The position numbers were made by a program, and so were the translations under genes. From Verrucomicrobiota bacterium (lineage in GTDB: Bacteria; Verrucomicrobiota; Verrucomicrobiia; Verrucomicrobiales; Verrucomicrobiaceae), in contig VFKY01000138.1 of the NCBI GenBank assembly GCA_009885275.1, forward strand, positions 1 through 13,167: DNA of 13,167 bases, in the 5' to 3' direction. Shown one piece after another: positions 1 to 6,339 of the stretch. Below the pieces are notes generated by a model that was given only the letters and a program-made list of their open reading frames with translations, ran no database searches and was not told the DNA's origin. Within the stretch, counting starts at the first letter, position 1; each line of letters begins with the position of its first letter.

Positions 1-453
1 ATCGTGGCATTCTATCTCGCCACGTATCTGCCCATGACCTTTATCTGCTTCATGCTGCTCAGTGTGGCACGCGCTCAAGGTCTTGGGGAAGACATCGCCT
101 CCCTCAAAGGCATCGCCCGCACCTCTCCCCGACTCGGGCTTGCCGTGACCATCGCGTTGGCCTCGCTCGCTGGTCTCCCATTGACCGCCGGTTTCATGGG
201 CAAATTCCTCGTCATCTTCGCCACCGTGCTCGACGGCAACTACGCTTACCTCGCGATCGCAATCATCGGTGCCGCGAGCGGATTTTACTATTACTTCAAG
301 GTCATCCTCGCCCTCTATTCCAAACCGGACACCGAACCTGCCAAGCTTCATCTCTCAACGCTCTCTTATCTGGCCGTAATCACGCTGGTAGCAGCAATTG
401 TGATCCTCGGTGTTTATCCAAATGCTCTTCGTCTGGTGCTTGGGGTGCATTAA
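1..453 (+). CDS. nuoN: NADH-quinone oxidoreductase subunit N, C-terminal part (5' end outside window)
   Basis: This is the C-terminal 150 residues of NuoN, an antiporter-like membrane subunit of respiratory complex I that takes part in proton translocation across the inner membrane. The frame is open from base 1, so the gene begins upstream. The fragment has several hydrophobic helices and the family signature LAGLPLTAGFMGKF (about bases 166-207). Its lysine in GFMGKF is conserved in the NuoL/M/N antiporter family. A second characteristic stretch, SGFYYYFKV, follows near bases 277-303. The protein ends with a last hydrophobic segment (LVAAIVILGVYPNAL) and a TAA stop, as expected for NuoN, which is usually the last gene of the nuo operon. 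Subunits M and L share the antiporter fold, but the short tail and the GLPLTAGFMGKF wording favour N. No terminator hairpin is visible after the stop. Confidence 0.88.
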   Translation: MVAFYLATYLPMTFICFMLLSVARAQGLGEDIASLKGIARTSPRLGLAVTIALASLAGLPLTAGFMGKFLVIFATVLDGNYAYLAIAIIGAASGFYYYFKVILALYSKPDTEPAKLHLSTLSYLAVITLVAAIVILGVYPNALRLVLGVH

Positions 454-504
454 GATGATAACGAAGCGGTAAAAGCTCAGGCCTTCGCACAATGAACGGC
501 AGTC

Positions 505-533
505 TTGCCAAACCCGCACGCGTGCCTTACTAT
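505..533 (+). promoter_or_regulatory. Sigma-70-like promoter of the UPF0175/DUF3368 module
   Basis: TTGCCA at 505-510 matches the -35 consensus at five of six bases. TACTAT at 528-533 matches the -10 consensus at four of six. The spacer is exactly 17 bases. Transcription would be expected to start about seven bases after the -10 box, at or next to the ATG at 541, so the antitoxin-like gene may be read from a leaderless transcript. The motif match is seen directly. Promoter function is inferred. Confidence 0.4.
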
Positions 534-540
534 CCGATCT

Positions 541-777
541 ATGCAACTTGCACTGCCCGAACCACTGGAAGCTAATCTTACGCCCGAAGAAGCACGGCTT
601 GGATTGGCGCTAGGGCTATATGTGTCAGGTCGGCTTGGCTTTGGCCGTGCTGCTGAGGTGGCCGGACTGCCCCGCCCTGCATTTCAACGATTGATGGCAC
701 AACAGCGTGTGCCGATGGACTACTCACTGGAAGATCTGCATGAAGATGCGACAGCCTTGAAGTCACGGCAGAAATGA
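541..777 (+). CDS. UPF0175 family protein, likely antitoxin
   Basis: A 78-residue protein of the UPF0175 family. These are small helical proteins usually encoded directly upstream of DUF3368/PIN-like partners and regarded as antitoxins. The family pattern is visible: an N-terminal helix with EEARLGLALGLY (residues 16-27), the core GRLGFGRAAEVAGLPRPAFQ (30-49), then LMAQQRVPMDYSLEDLHED (51-69). An in-frame TTG at 505 would add 12 residues unlike the family. The ATG at 541 places the conserved helix at the usual distance and follows a -10-like box, so it was chosen. No Shine-Dalgarno sequence is seen. The stop overlaps the start of the next gene in an ATGA, which implies translational coupling. 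The role in neutralising or repressing the partner is inferred from the family and gene order. Confidence 0.75.
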   Translation: MQLALPEPLEANLTPEEARLGLALGLYVSGRLGFGRAAEVAGLPRPAFQRLMAQQRVPMDYSLEDLHEDATALKSRQK

Positions 778-1241
778 TCGTCGTCTCTGACACGACTGCA
801 ATCTCCAACCTACTGACGGTAGGACAAGCGGAGTTGTTGCCGCAGTTATTCCATAGGGTATTGGCTCCACCTGCGGTGTTTGCGGAACTTCTGGCCTGGC
901 ATGATACCCTCCCCGTCTGGTTGGAGGTGGTGACGGTGCGCGACACGGCTCGCGTGATACACTATCGGCAACTTGTTCATGCTGGAGAAGCAGAAGCCAT
1001 TGCCTTAGCTCTAGAAGTAAAGCCAGACTGGCTACTATTGGATGATTCTGATGGACGGCGTCTGGCCAAAGCTGAGGGAACCCCCGTGCTCGGCCTGATG
1101 GGTGTTCTGCTGATGGCAAAAGAATGCGGTCTGCTTACCGAGATGCTGAATCTGATGAATCGCCTGCGCGATGAGGCTGGATTCTTTTTGTCTGAACGGG
1201 TGCGACAGGAAATCCTGAACTTGGCTGGAGAGAGAGAATGA
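774..1241 (+). CDS. DUF3368 (PIN-like) domain protein, likely toxin of the module
   Basis: A 155-residue DUF3368 protein, related to PIN-domain nucleases. Acidic motifs typical of the fold are present: SDTTAISNL at residues 5-13 (Asp6), GEAEAIALAL at 71-80 (Glu72, Glu74) and the LLLDDSDGRRLA segment at 87-98 (Asp90, Asp91, Asp93). The later GTPVLGLMGVLLMAKE stretch (102-117) is also characteristic. In PIN proteins such acidic residues bind a divalent metal for RNA cleavage; that activity is inferred here. The start ATG overlaps the UPF0175 stop by four bases, so the two genes are almost certainly co-translated. The length is normal and no frame damage is visible. The pair lies between nuoN and trpE with no functional link to either, consistent with a mobile toxin-antitoxin module. 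Activity as a toxin is not shown by the sequence. Confidence 0.77.
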   Translation: MIVVSDTTAISNLLTVGQAELLPQLFHRVLAPPAVFAELLAWHDTLPVWLEVVTVRDTARVIHYRQLVHAGEAEAIALALEVKPDWLLLDDSDGRRLAKAEGTPVLGLMGVLLMAKECGLLTEMLNLMNRLRDEAGFFLSERVRQEILNLAGERE

Positions 1242-1305
1242 GCAGCACCGCGCAACAATGATGGCATCCGACGTCACTTCCGTCTCAAGGTTGCGCTGCG
1301 GCTGC
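1242..1305 (+). promoter_or_regulatory. Nested hairpin filling the gap before trpE
   Basis: GCAGC (1242-1246) pairs with GCTGC (1301-1305), and GCGCAAC (1250-1256) pairs perfectly with GTTGCGC (1290-1296). The two helices are separated by a 3-by-4 internal loop. Inside the 33-base apical region a further GACG (1270-1273) can pair with CGTC (1281-1284). The structure starts right after the DUF3368 stop and ends eight bases before the trpE start. It lacks a U tract, so it is not a simple intrinsic terminator. No tryptophan-rich leader peptide is present. A role in start-site accessibility, mRNA stability or protein binding is a guess. Confidence 0.35.
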
Positions 1306-1313
1306 TTCGGTGC

Positions 1314-2852
1314 ATGATTGGCGCTTCCTTTTTGCGCCGCATGTTATCTCAATACCTCCAGCCCGACTTCCCAACGTTTCAGGCACGTTCCCAACAAGGC
1401 AATCTCGTGCCCGTCTGGATAGAGCTGGCAGCCGATTATGAAACACCGCTCTCGGCCTTTCAAAAGATCGACGATGGACGTCATGGTTTTCTTCTTGAAT
1501 CAGCGGAGCTAACCCAGCACTCAGGGCGCTACTCCCTATTGGGTAGCAATCCCCGACTCATCTTCACCGCTCGTGGCAAGGAGATCGAAATCGAAGATCG
1601 CGGTGAAATACGAAAATTCACAGCAGAGTCTGATCCTTTGCGTGATCTTGAGACTATCATGGCAGAATTTAAACCGGTGGGGCCACCGCCATTGCCTGTG
1701 TTTCATGGAGGTGCCGTCGGTTATCTCTCCTATGACATGGTAAGGTTTTTTGAGCCCACCCTGTCGCCCCCTCCGCCTGATCAACTTGGATTGCCAGACA
1801 TGGTATTCATGCTCGCAGATACGGTGATCATCTTTGACCACAAGCATCGCAAGCTCTCCATCGTGGCCAATGTCTTCATACCCGATCACGAAACAGCCGA
1901 AGCCGCCTATGCCTGGGCTGATGAAAAAATTCAGAGCATCATCGCCAAACTGGAGACACCACTGAAGGTGCGTGCCCTCCAAGCCTTTGCGCCCGAGAGC
2001 ACCACCGGCGCCCCGGCTCCGCGTGCCAACACGACTCAAGCAGAATACGAAGCCATGGTCCTTGCGGGTAAGGAATTTATCAAGGCGGGTGACGTCTTCC
2101 AGTTTGTGCCCTCGCAGCGATTCGAGACCGACTTCCCCGGCAGTCCGCTAGACCTCTACCGCGCTCTCCGGCATGTCAATCCATCGCCCTACATGTTCTG
2201 CCTGCGCTTCCCTGATGGCTTCTCACTCGTGGGCAGCTCTCCTGAAGTTCATGTGAAATGCCTCGATGGAAAAATCGAGATTCGTCCCATCGCCGGCACA
2301 CGCTGGAGGGGCAAGACGGTAGAAGAAGACGATGCACTTGCCGAGGAACTGCTCAATGATCCCAAAGAGCGCGCTGAACATATCATGCTCGTGGACTTGG
2401 CGCGCAACGATGTCGGCCGCGTCTCCGAGTATGGCAGCGTGCGCGTCAACGAACTGATGATCATCGAGCGCTACTCCCACGTCATGCATATCGTCTCAAA
2501 CGTCGAGGGCAAGCTCGCCGCTGACTGTAACGCCTATGATGTGATGCGAGCAACTTTCCCTGCTGGCACCGTAAGCGGATCACCCAAGGTACGCGCCATG
2601 GAGATCATCAACAGTCTCGAGAAAAGCAAACGCTGTGCCTATGCCGGTGCCGTAGGTTACTTTGGATTCGATGGCGGTCTCGATAGTTGCATTGCTCTGC
2701 GCACCTGTGTGCTCAAGGACAACAAAGCGTATGTTCAAGCTGGTGCAGGTGTGGTGGCGGATTCCGACCCAACTTACGAGTATAACGAAACAGTAAACAA
2801 GGCGCGCGGCATGATGCGAGCGTTGCAGCATGCCAAAGAACTGGCGAAGTAG
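1314..2852 (+). CDS. trpE: Anthranilate synthase component I
   Basis: A full-length 512-residue TrpE. With a TrpG amidotransferase subunit (not in this window) it converts chorismate and glutamine to anthranilate in the cytoplasm, the first committed step of tryptophan synthesis. The N-terminal domain carries LLES (60-63), the element involved in tryptophan feedback binding, and GRYSLLGSNP (71-80). The chorismate-binding domain shows GSSPE (307-311), RPIAGTRWRG (324-333), HIMLVDLARNDVGRV (356-370) and TFPAGTVSGSPKVRAMEII (414-432). The alanine in PIAGT, rather than the lysine of aminodeoxychorismate synthase PabB (PIKGT), supports anthranilate synthase. A second in-frame ATG at 1341 is an alternative start. 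Neither has a clear Shine-Dalgarno sequence, and the first keeps the usual length. The gene follows the toxin-antitoxin-like module and a hairpin-rich gap. No other trp gene is near. Confidence 0.95.
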   Translation: MIGASFLRRMLSQYLQPDFPTFQARSQQGNLVPVWIELAADYETPLSAFQKIDDGRHGFLLESAELTQHSGRYSLLGSNPRLIFTARGKEIEIEDRGEIRKFTAESDPLRDLETIMAEFKPVGPPPLPVFHGGAVGYLSYDMVRFFEPTLSPPPPDQLGLPDMVFMLADTVIIFDHKHRKLSIVANVFIPDHETAEAAYAWADEKIQSIIAKLETPLKVRALQAFAPESTTGAPAPRANTTQAEYEAMVLAGKEFIKAGDVFQFVPSQRFETDFPGSPLDLYRALRHVNPSPYMFCLRFPDGFSLVGSSPEVHVKCLDGKIEIRPIAGTRWRGKTVEEDDALAEELLNDPKERAEHIMLVDLARNDVGRVSEYGSVRVNELMIIERYSHVMHIVSNVEGKLAADCNAYDVMRATFPAGTVSGSPKVRAMEIINSLEKSKRCAYAGAVGYFGFDGGLDSCIALRTCVLKDNKAYVQAGAGVVADSDPTYEYNETVNKARGMMRALQHAKELAK

Positions 2853-3007
2853 TGAGCTGTCACAACTCGAAAAGTTTACATTTTTCAGCGCGAGTATCGT
2901 CACAACTTTTCCTCAACCATGAAGAAAACTCAGCCAAATAGACACTTAAGCCCTGCTGATAATTTAGCAGTATTTATGGAAACTTTGAAAGATTGTTACC
3001 TCTAAGG

Positions 3008-3035
3008 TTGCCAAGTCCCTCTCAAAAGTGATAAA
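3008..3035 (+). promoter_or_regulatory. Possible promoter of the RlpA-like secreted protein gene
   Basis: TTGCCA (3008-3013, five of six to the -35 consensus) is followed after 16 bases by GATAAA (3030-3035, four of six to the -10 consensus), preceded by TG in the GTGATAAA context. This would give a 5' untranslated region of roughly 20-25 bases before the ATG at 3066. The 213-base gap after trpE otherwise shows only weak short hairpins. The assignment is a motif match only. Confidence 0.25.
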
Positions 3036-3065
3036 CTGCGCACCCGATACGTTGAGCTTCCTCTC

Positions 3066-4016
3066 ATGACTTGCCTAAACTTCATAAGATATAACCTTCT
3101 TCTCGTGGCCTTGTTTGGTGTTTGTTCAACACTTTCGTCACAGACGACTTCCTCCGTCACCACGACTATTGCCAGTGAGGGTGCAGCCATCGGAGCTATG
3201 GCCATTTCTCGTGAAACTGTGGTTTTCACGCCTTCACCGAGCACATCATCCGCTGCCACAACGGCCCCTGTACTCCCGCGCGTCTTTGCGCCGACACTTC
3301 CTCGCACCACTTACTCCAAATACCCTTGGAAACTTGATATCACAGCTACGGTCTTTTGGGTTGGCGAACTTCCCACCGCCAACAATCCTGTACCCAACAC
3401 CAAGAGTTCTTGGGACACTGAATGGACTAAGAACTTCGGGGGGTACGATAACCCTGATCCTGCTAAACGTTCCCCTGATTACCGTCCGGCAGGATTCGTT
3501 CCTAAACAAAATCCCTTCTACATTGCCCTGCCTTACAATGATTGCGTCAACTCATCGGTCACGAAGTCTGAAGCCGCCAAAGTAGTGCCTTGGTATAAAC
3601 AAGAATTCAAAGAACATGGCGAGTCTGTCTGTCGTGACCGTTGGATCGCGCTCCGTAACGGAAATCGCACCTGCTATGCCCAGTGGAGTGACTGCGGCCC
3701 CTTTGTCACCACGGATGCCAACTATGTCTTTGGAGATGCTCGTCCGGTAAATGCTAAAAACTCTGGAGCCGGCATTGATGTCTCTCCCGCTGTTCGCGAT
3801 TACTTGGGATTCGCAAGCTCCGCGCGCATCGACTGGCGCTTTGTTGATGTTTCTGAAGTTCCCGATGGTCCATGGAAAGCCTATGGTACAAACAATCACT
3901 TCGTTCAGCAGATATCCAAAGACCGAGATCTTGTGGTATCACGCATCGAGGAACTCCGCCGTCAGCGTGATGATTGGTTCCGTCAAAATGGCAACAATGA
4001 TCTCCGCCGTCGCTAA
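3066..4016 (+). CDS. Secreted protein with RlpA-like double-psi beta-barrel signature
   Basis: A 316-residue protein with a probable Sec signal peptide: Arg8 followed by the hydrophobic run NLLLVALFGVC at 10-20. Next comes a Ser/Thr/Ala-rich linker (about 21-82). The conserved part begins with ITATVFWVGE (92-101), resembling the first strand of RlpA-like barrels. It continues with YAQWSDCGPF (204-213) and GAGIDVSPAVRDYLGF (234-249), which mirror the DRGPF and IDLS-AA-LG motifs of RlpA/expansin-like double-psi barrels. The arginine of DRGPF is replaced by Cys210. Cys160, Cys189, Cys203 and Cys210 could form disulfides outside the cytoplasm. The C-terminus is a charged helix rich in Arg. A role in binding or trimming peptidoglycan is inferred from the fold; catalysis is uncertain. 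The stop overlaps the stop of the converging glycosyltransferase gene. Confidence 0.62.
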   Translation: MTCLNFIRYNLLLVALFGVCSTLSSQTTSSVTTTIASEGAAIGAMAISRETVVFTPSPSTSSAATTAPVLPRVFAPTLPRTTYSKYPWKLDITATVFWVGELPTANNPVPNTKSSWDTEWTKNFGGYDNPDPAKRSPDYRPAGFVPKQNPFYIALPYNDCVNSSVTKSEAAKVVPWYKQEFKEHGESVCRDRWIALRNGNRTCYAQWSDCGPFVTTDANYVFGDARPVNAKNSGAGIDVSPAVRDYLGFASSARIDWRFVDVSEVPDGPWKAYGTNNHFVQQISKDRDLVVSRIEELRRQRDDWFRQNGNNDLRRR

Positions 4017-5593
4017 AGATCTTCATCCTCGGAGAGAATCTCTTGAGTGGGTAGCGGCCGTGGTTTTGGCCAGGATATAAGATTGCGGCCTAGGTAAACT
4101 TTATAAGAACGAGACTTCCCATTTCCCAATGGAATGTCGATCTCACCTGTTTTCTCAAACGTCTCGAAAGAGCTATGGATGCTTTTGGCCACACTTTTGC
4201 CTTCTGGCAGAAAAATCAGCGCGTCACCGCCCATGCGCTCTTCATTGGCTTGCGGCCAAAGTTCATACTGCGAAGAAATCAGATCGTTCTCCTGCCAACG
4301 GTAAACCGGAGGATGTTGCGGGGTGTAAAATGAAATTTGACTGGCATTTTCTCGATGCCCCATCACTAGAAAAAATGTTTTCTCGGGAGCAGGTGCTTGT
4401 GAAAGAAACCGACCCGCAGTTTCACCAACCTCTCGCCAACCACGAACACGCGCCAGAGGATCAAGCCTTGAGTGCCCTGATAATCCGAAAACACCCATCA
4501 TCAAAGGTGCTGCATAAACCACTGCCGTAAGCACAAATACCATGATCGTGGTGGGCTTGAGCCAGCGTTGCCAATGAATTAAAGGCCAGGCCGGTATCCA
4601 AGTTCCCTGCAAGGCTGCCCCAAGCAAAACCGAGCCACTAAGATAAAATACCGCTGGCCAGTTGGGATTAATGTTCTGTCGCAACGCCAGGAGGGAAAAC
4701 ACCACGAGCACTGGCGCAGAGAACATGACAAGAAATTGACTCCGCAACTCCAGCTTACGCCATTTCCAAAGCCCTCCAAACCCGATGATCATGAGAAAAA
4801 TCCAAATCAGCGGGGTCAACAAAGCCATTTGTAACAATGGAAAACTCAGGAAAACTACAACCCGATCTAGGAGTGATGCATCTGCCTTAGTATCAAAATG
4901 ATGGCCCGTATGCTGAAAGGTTATCCAATCGTGCTGCTCGTTCCACCAAAGGACTGGGAGCACAAACAACAGGGAAACGCCCATGCTGATCCAAAAACCA
5001 GGGCGCCGCATGATGGGGCGAGCCTGTCTCGACCACCAAACTAGGATGCACATGAGCAACGGGAAAACGAGCATCATTTGTTTGCTGAGATTTCCCATGC
5101 CCAATGCCACCGTGAGCAATATCCAATGAGATGCTTTTTCAGGTTTTTCTATAGCCAACCAAAATGCCAATAACGCTCCCGTCCAACACAAGACCAAAGG
5201 GGCATCAATCGTGAAAAATAGATTCAAAGCAATGTTGGCTGGTGTGAAGGACGCCAGAAAGACGGTCAACACAGCGGTTTGCTGATCAAACATGCGCTTT
5301 GCCAATGCATACAAAAGGCCCAACGAAACTGTTCCACAAACCAATGATGCCAATCGTATGCCCCATTCGGCATGATTCGTTATCAGTCCTACTGCGCCCA
5401 TGAGCCAACCAATCATTGGCGGCTTGCTGAAATAGCCCCAGTCAGGACGACGCCCCCATTCCCAATAATAACTCTCATCGCTTGCGAGATCGAAAGCCGA
5501 ACAGAAGAACGGTAGGTAGATCAACCGTAGGACAAGTAATCCTAAAACGGAATAACCGAGAAATTTTTGAAATCGAGAACTGAAAGGAATCAT
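4013..5593 (-). CDS. GT39/ArnT-like membrane glycosyltransferase
   Basis: A 526-residue polytopic membrane protein of the glycosyltransferase 39/PMT_2 type, which moves sugars from polyprenyl-phosphate donors onto lipids or proteins on the outer face of the inner membrane. After a first hydrophobic segment come the hallmark acidic motif SDESYYWEW (residues 38-46, Asp39-Glu40) and GYFSKPPMIGWL (53-64), typical of ArnT-like enzymes. About ten or more hydrophobic helices follow, then a soluble C-terminal part of about 130 residues. Upstream in-frame ATGs exist at 5623 (overlapping the PAP2 stop) and 5632. The ATG at 5593 is preferred because a strong Shine-Dalgarno sequence sits six bases before it. 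The gene is 22 bases downstream of the PAP2 gene and surely co-transcribed. Donor and acceptor are unknown; modification of lipid A or another envelope polymer is an inference. Confidence 0.82.
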   Translation of the reverse strand: MIPFSSRFQKFLGYSVLGLLVLRLIYLPFFCSAFDLASDESYYWEWGRRPDWGYFSKPPMIGWLMGAVGLITNHAEWGIRLASLVCGTVSLGLLYALAKRMFDQQTAVLTVFLASFTPANIALNLFFTIDAPLVLCWTGALLAFWLAIEKPEKASHWILLTVALGMGNLSKQMMLVFPLLMCILVWWSRQARPIMRRPGFWISMGVSLLFVLPVLWWNEQHDWITFQHTGHHFDTKADASLLDRVVVFLSFPLLQMALLTPLIWIFLMIIGFGGLWKWRKLELRSQFLVMFSAPVLVVFSLLALRQNINPNWPAVFYLSGSVLLGAALQGTWIPAWPLIHWQRWLKPTTIMVFVLTAVVYAAPLMMGVFGLSGHSRLDPLARVRGWREVGETAGRFLSQAPAPEKTFFLVMGHRENASQISFYTPQHPPVYRWQENDLISSQYELWPQANEERMGGDALIFLPEGKSVAKSIHSSFETFEKTGEIDIPLGNGKSRSYKVYLGRNLISWPKPRPLPTQEILSEDEDL

Positions 5594-5599
5594 GAATCG

Positions 5600-5609
5600 C
5601 CTCTTCCTT
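5600..5609 (-). promoter_or_regulatory. Shine-Dalgarno sequence deciding the glycosyltransferase start
   Basis: On the minus strand AAGGAAGAGG lies six bases before the ATG at 5593. It is one of only two clear ribosome binding sites in the window. It favours this start over the in-frame ATGs at 5623 and 5632, which would overlap the end of the PAP2 gene. Confidence 0.7.
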
Positions 5610-5615
5610 AGTTCA

Positions 5616-6251
5616 TTACGCATCTTTTGCATCTCTGAATTGCCATGGATTCCCCCGTCGCAACCAACCACCCAAAACGCGATACCCCAGATAACCTGTG
5701 ATACCGCCAATCAATAGCGACGGAGGCACATCACTCGGCCAGTGCGCCCCGCAATACACACGAGAGTATGCCATGAGTAGTGGCACGGAAAACAACCACC
5801 AACGCCGTCGCCCTTGTCCCAGAAAAATGAGAAACACTGTGGCTGCAGTGATATTTACGATGTGACTAGAGGGCATCGAATTACCCCTCGCACCGGGCTT
5901 GGCAAGTTTGGCGGGAATCGTCACCGGCTTCTCAAAGACCGCCATGAATCGGAACGGATGCTTGGCCAGATCGCGCCGCACCACCCACGTCAGCGAATCA
6001 CTAGGCCGAAGCCGCCCTACGGCTTTTTTTAGGGAGTTTGAAATAACACCATCTGCTATCAACACCGTCACCGTCACCGCTAGCAACACCATAAGCCCTC
6101 GCATGCGATATCGCAGTATCACGACAACTCCAGTGATGATAAAAATCGGCACCCAGGCGTTGAGACAGGAGACAAAAGCCATGAGCCAGTCTAGGAATGG
6201 GGAACTCCATTGACGGTTGATCAGATCGAGTATTTGAGTGTCAAGATTCAT
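5616..6251 (-). CDS. PAP2 superfamily membrane phosphatase
   Basis: A 211-residue PAP2-type acid phosphatase. These proteins dephosphorylate phosphatidate, undecaprenyl diphosphate or lipid A in the membrane. All three signature motifs are intact: K-x6-RP as KKAVGRLRP (75-83), PSSH with the catalytic-site histidine (127-130), and SR-x5-H-x3-D as SRVYCGAHWPSD (163-174, with nucleophile His170). Five or six hydrophobic segments surround them. The loop between motifs one and two is about 44 residues and basic. A TTG three bases upstream extends the frame by one codon, but the ATG at 6251 is the natural start. The gene is the first of a two-gene minus-strand operon with the GT39 enzyme, separated by 22 bases. 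This suggests that both act on a polyprenyl- or lipid-linked substrate. It is divergent from the methyltransferase gene across 88 bases. Confidence 0.87.
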   Translation of the reverse strand: MNLDTQILDLINRQWSSPFLDWLMAFVSCLNAWVPIFIITGVVVILRYRMRGLMVLLAVTVTVLIADGVISNSLKKAVGRLRPSDSLTWVVRRDLAKHPFRFMAVFEKPVTIPAKLAKPGARGNSMPSSHIVNITAATVFLIFLGQGRRRWWLFSVPLLMAYSRVYCGAHWPSDVPPSLLIGGITGYLGYRVLGGWLRRGNPWQFRDAKDA

Positions 6252-6339
6252 CAAAAAATGAGGCCTAACGCTTAGCGGTCGTTTGAGGAGAAGGCGATAG
6301 CTTTGTTGCGTTTTTATCGCTCTGTCGTTTCGTGTGACA
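6252..6339. promoter_or_regulatory. Divergent intergenic region between PAP2 and MidA-like genes
   Basis: These 88 bases must hold the promoters of both divergent transcripts. A Shine-Dalgarno-like GAGGAGAAGG lies on the + strand at about 6284-6293, but no start codon in frame with the methyltransferase follows at a usable distance. No convincing -35/-10 pair or operator palindrome could be picked by eye. Confidence 0.35.

Noticed and set aside
1242..1313. A classical trp attenuator with a leader peptide
   Set aside because: No short reading frame with tandem Trp codons and no terminator with a U tract were found, only the hairpin element.
1536..2039. A 167-codon open frame on the minus strand
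   Set aside because: It lies opposite trpE, whose family motifs settle the coding strand.
2953..2970. CTGCT/AGCAG hairpin after trpE as a terminator
   Set aside because: The stem is only 5 bp with an 8-base AT loop and no U tract; too weak to call.
3115..3585. A 156-codon open frame in another + frame
   Set aside because: It overlaps the secreted RlpA-like protein; its Arg/Pro/Leu-rich product looks like an out-of-frame reading.
4129..4530. A 133-codon open frame on the + strand
   Set aside because: It lies opposite the C-terminal domain of the GT39 transferase and shows no protein-like features of its own.
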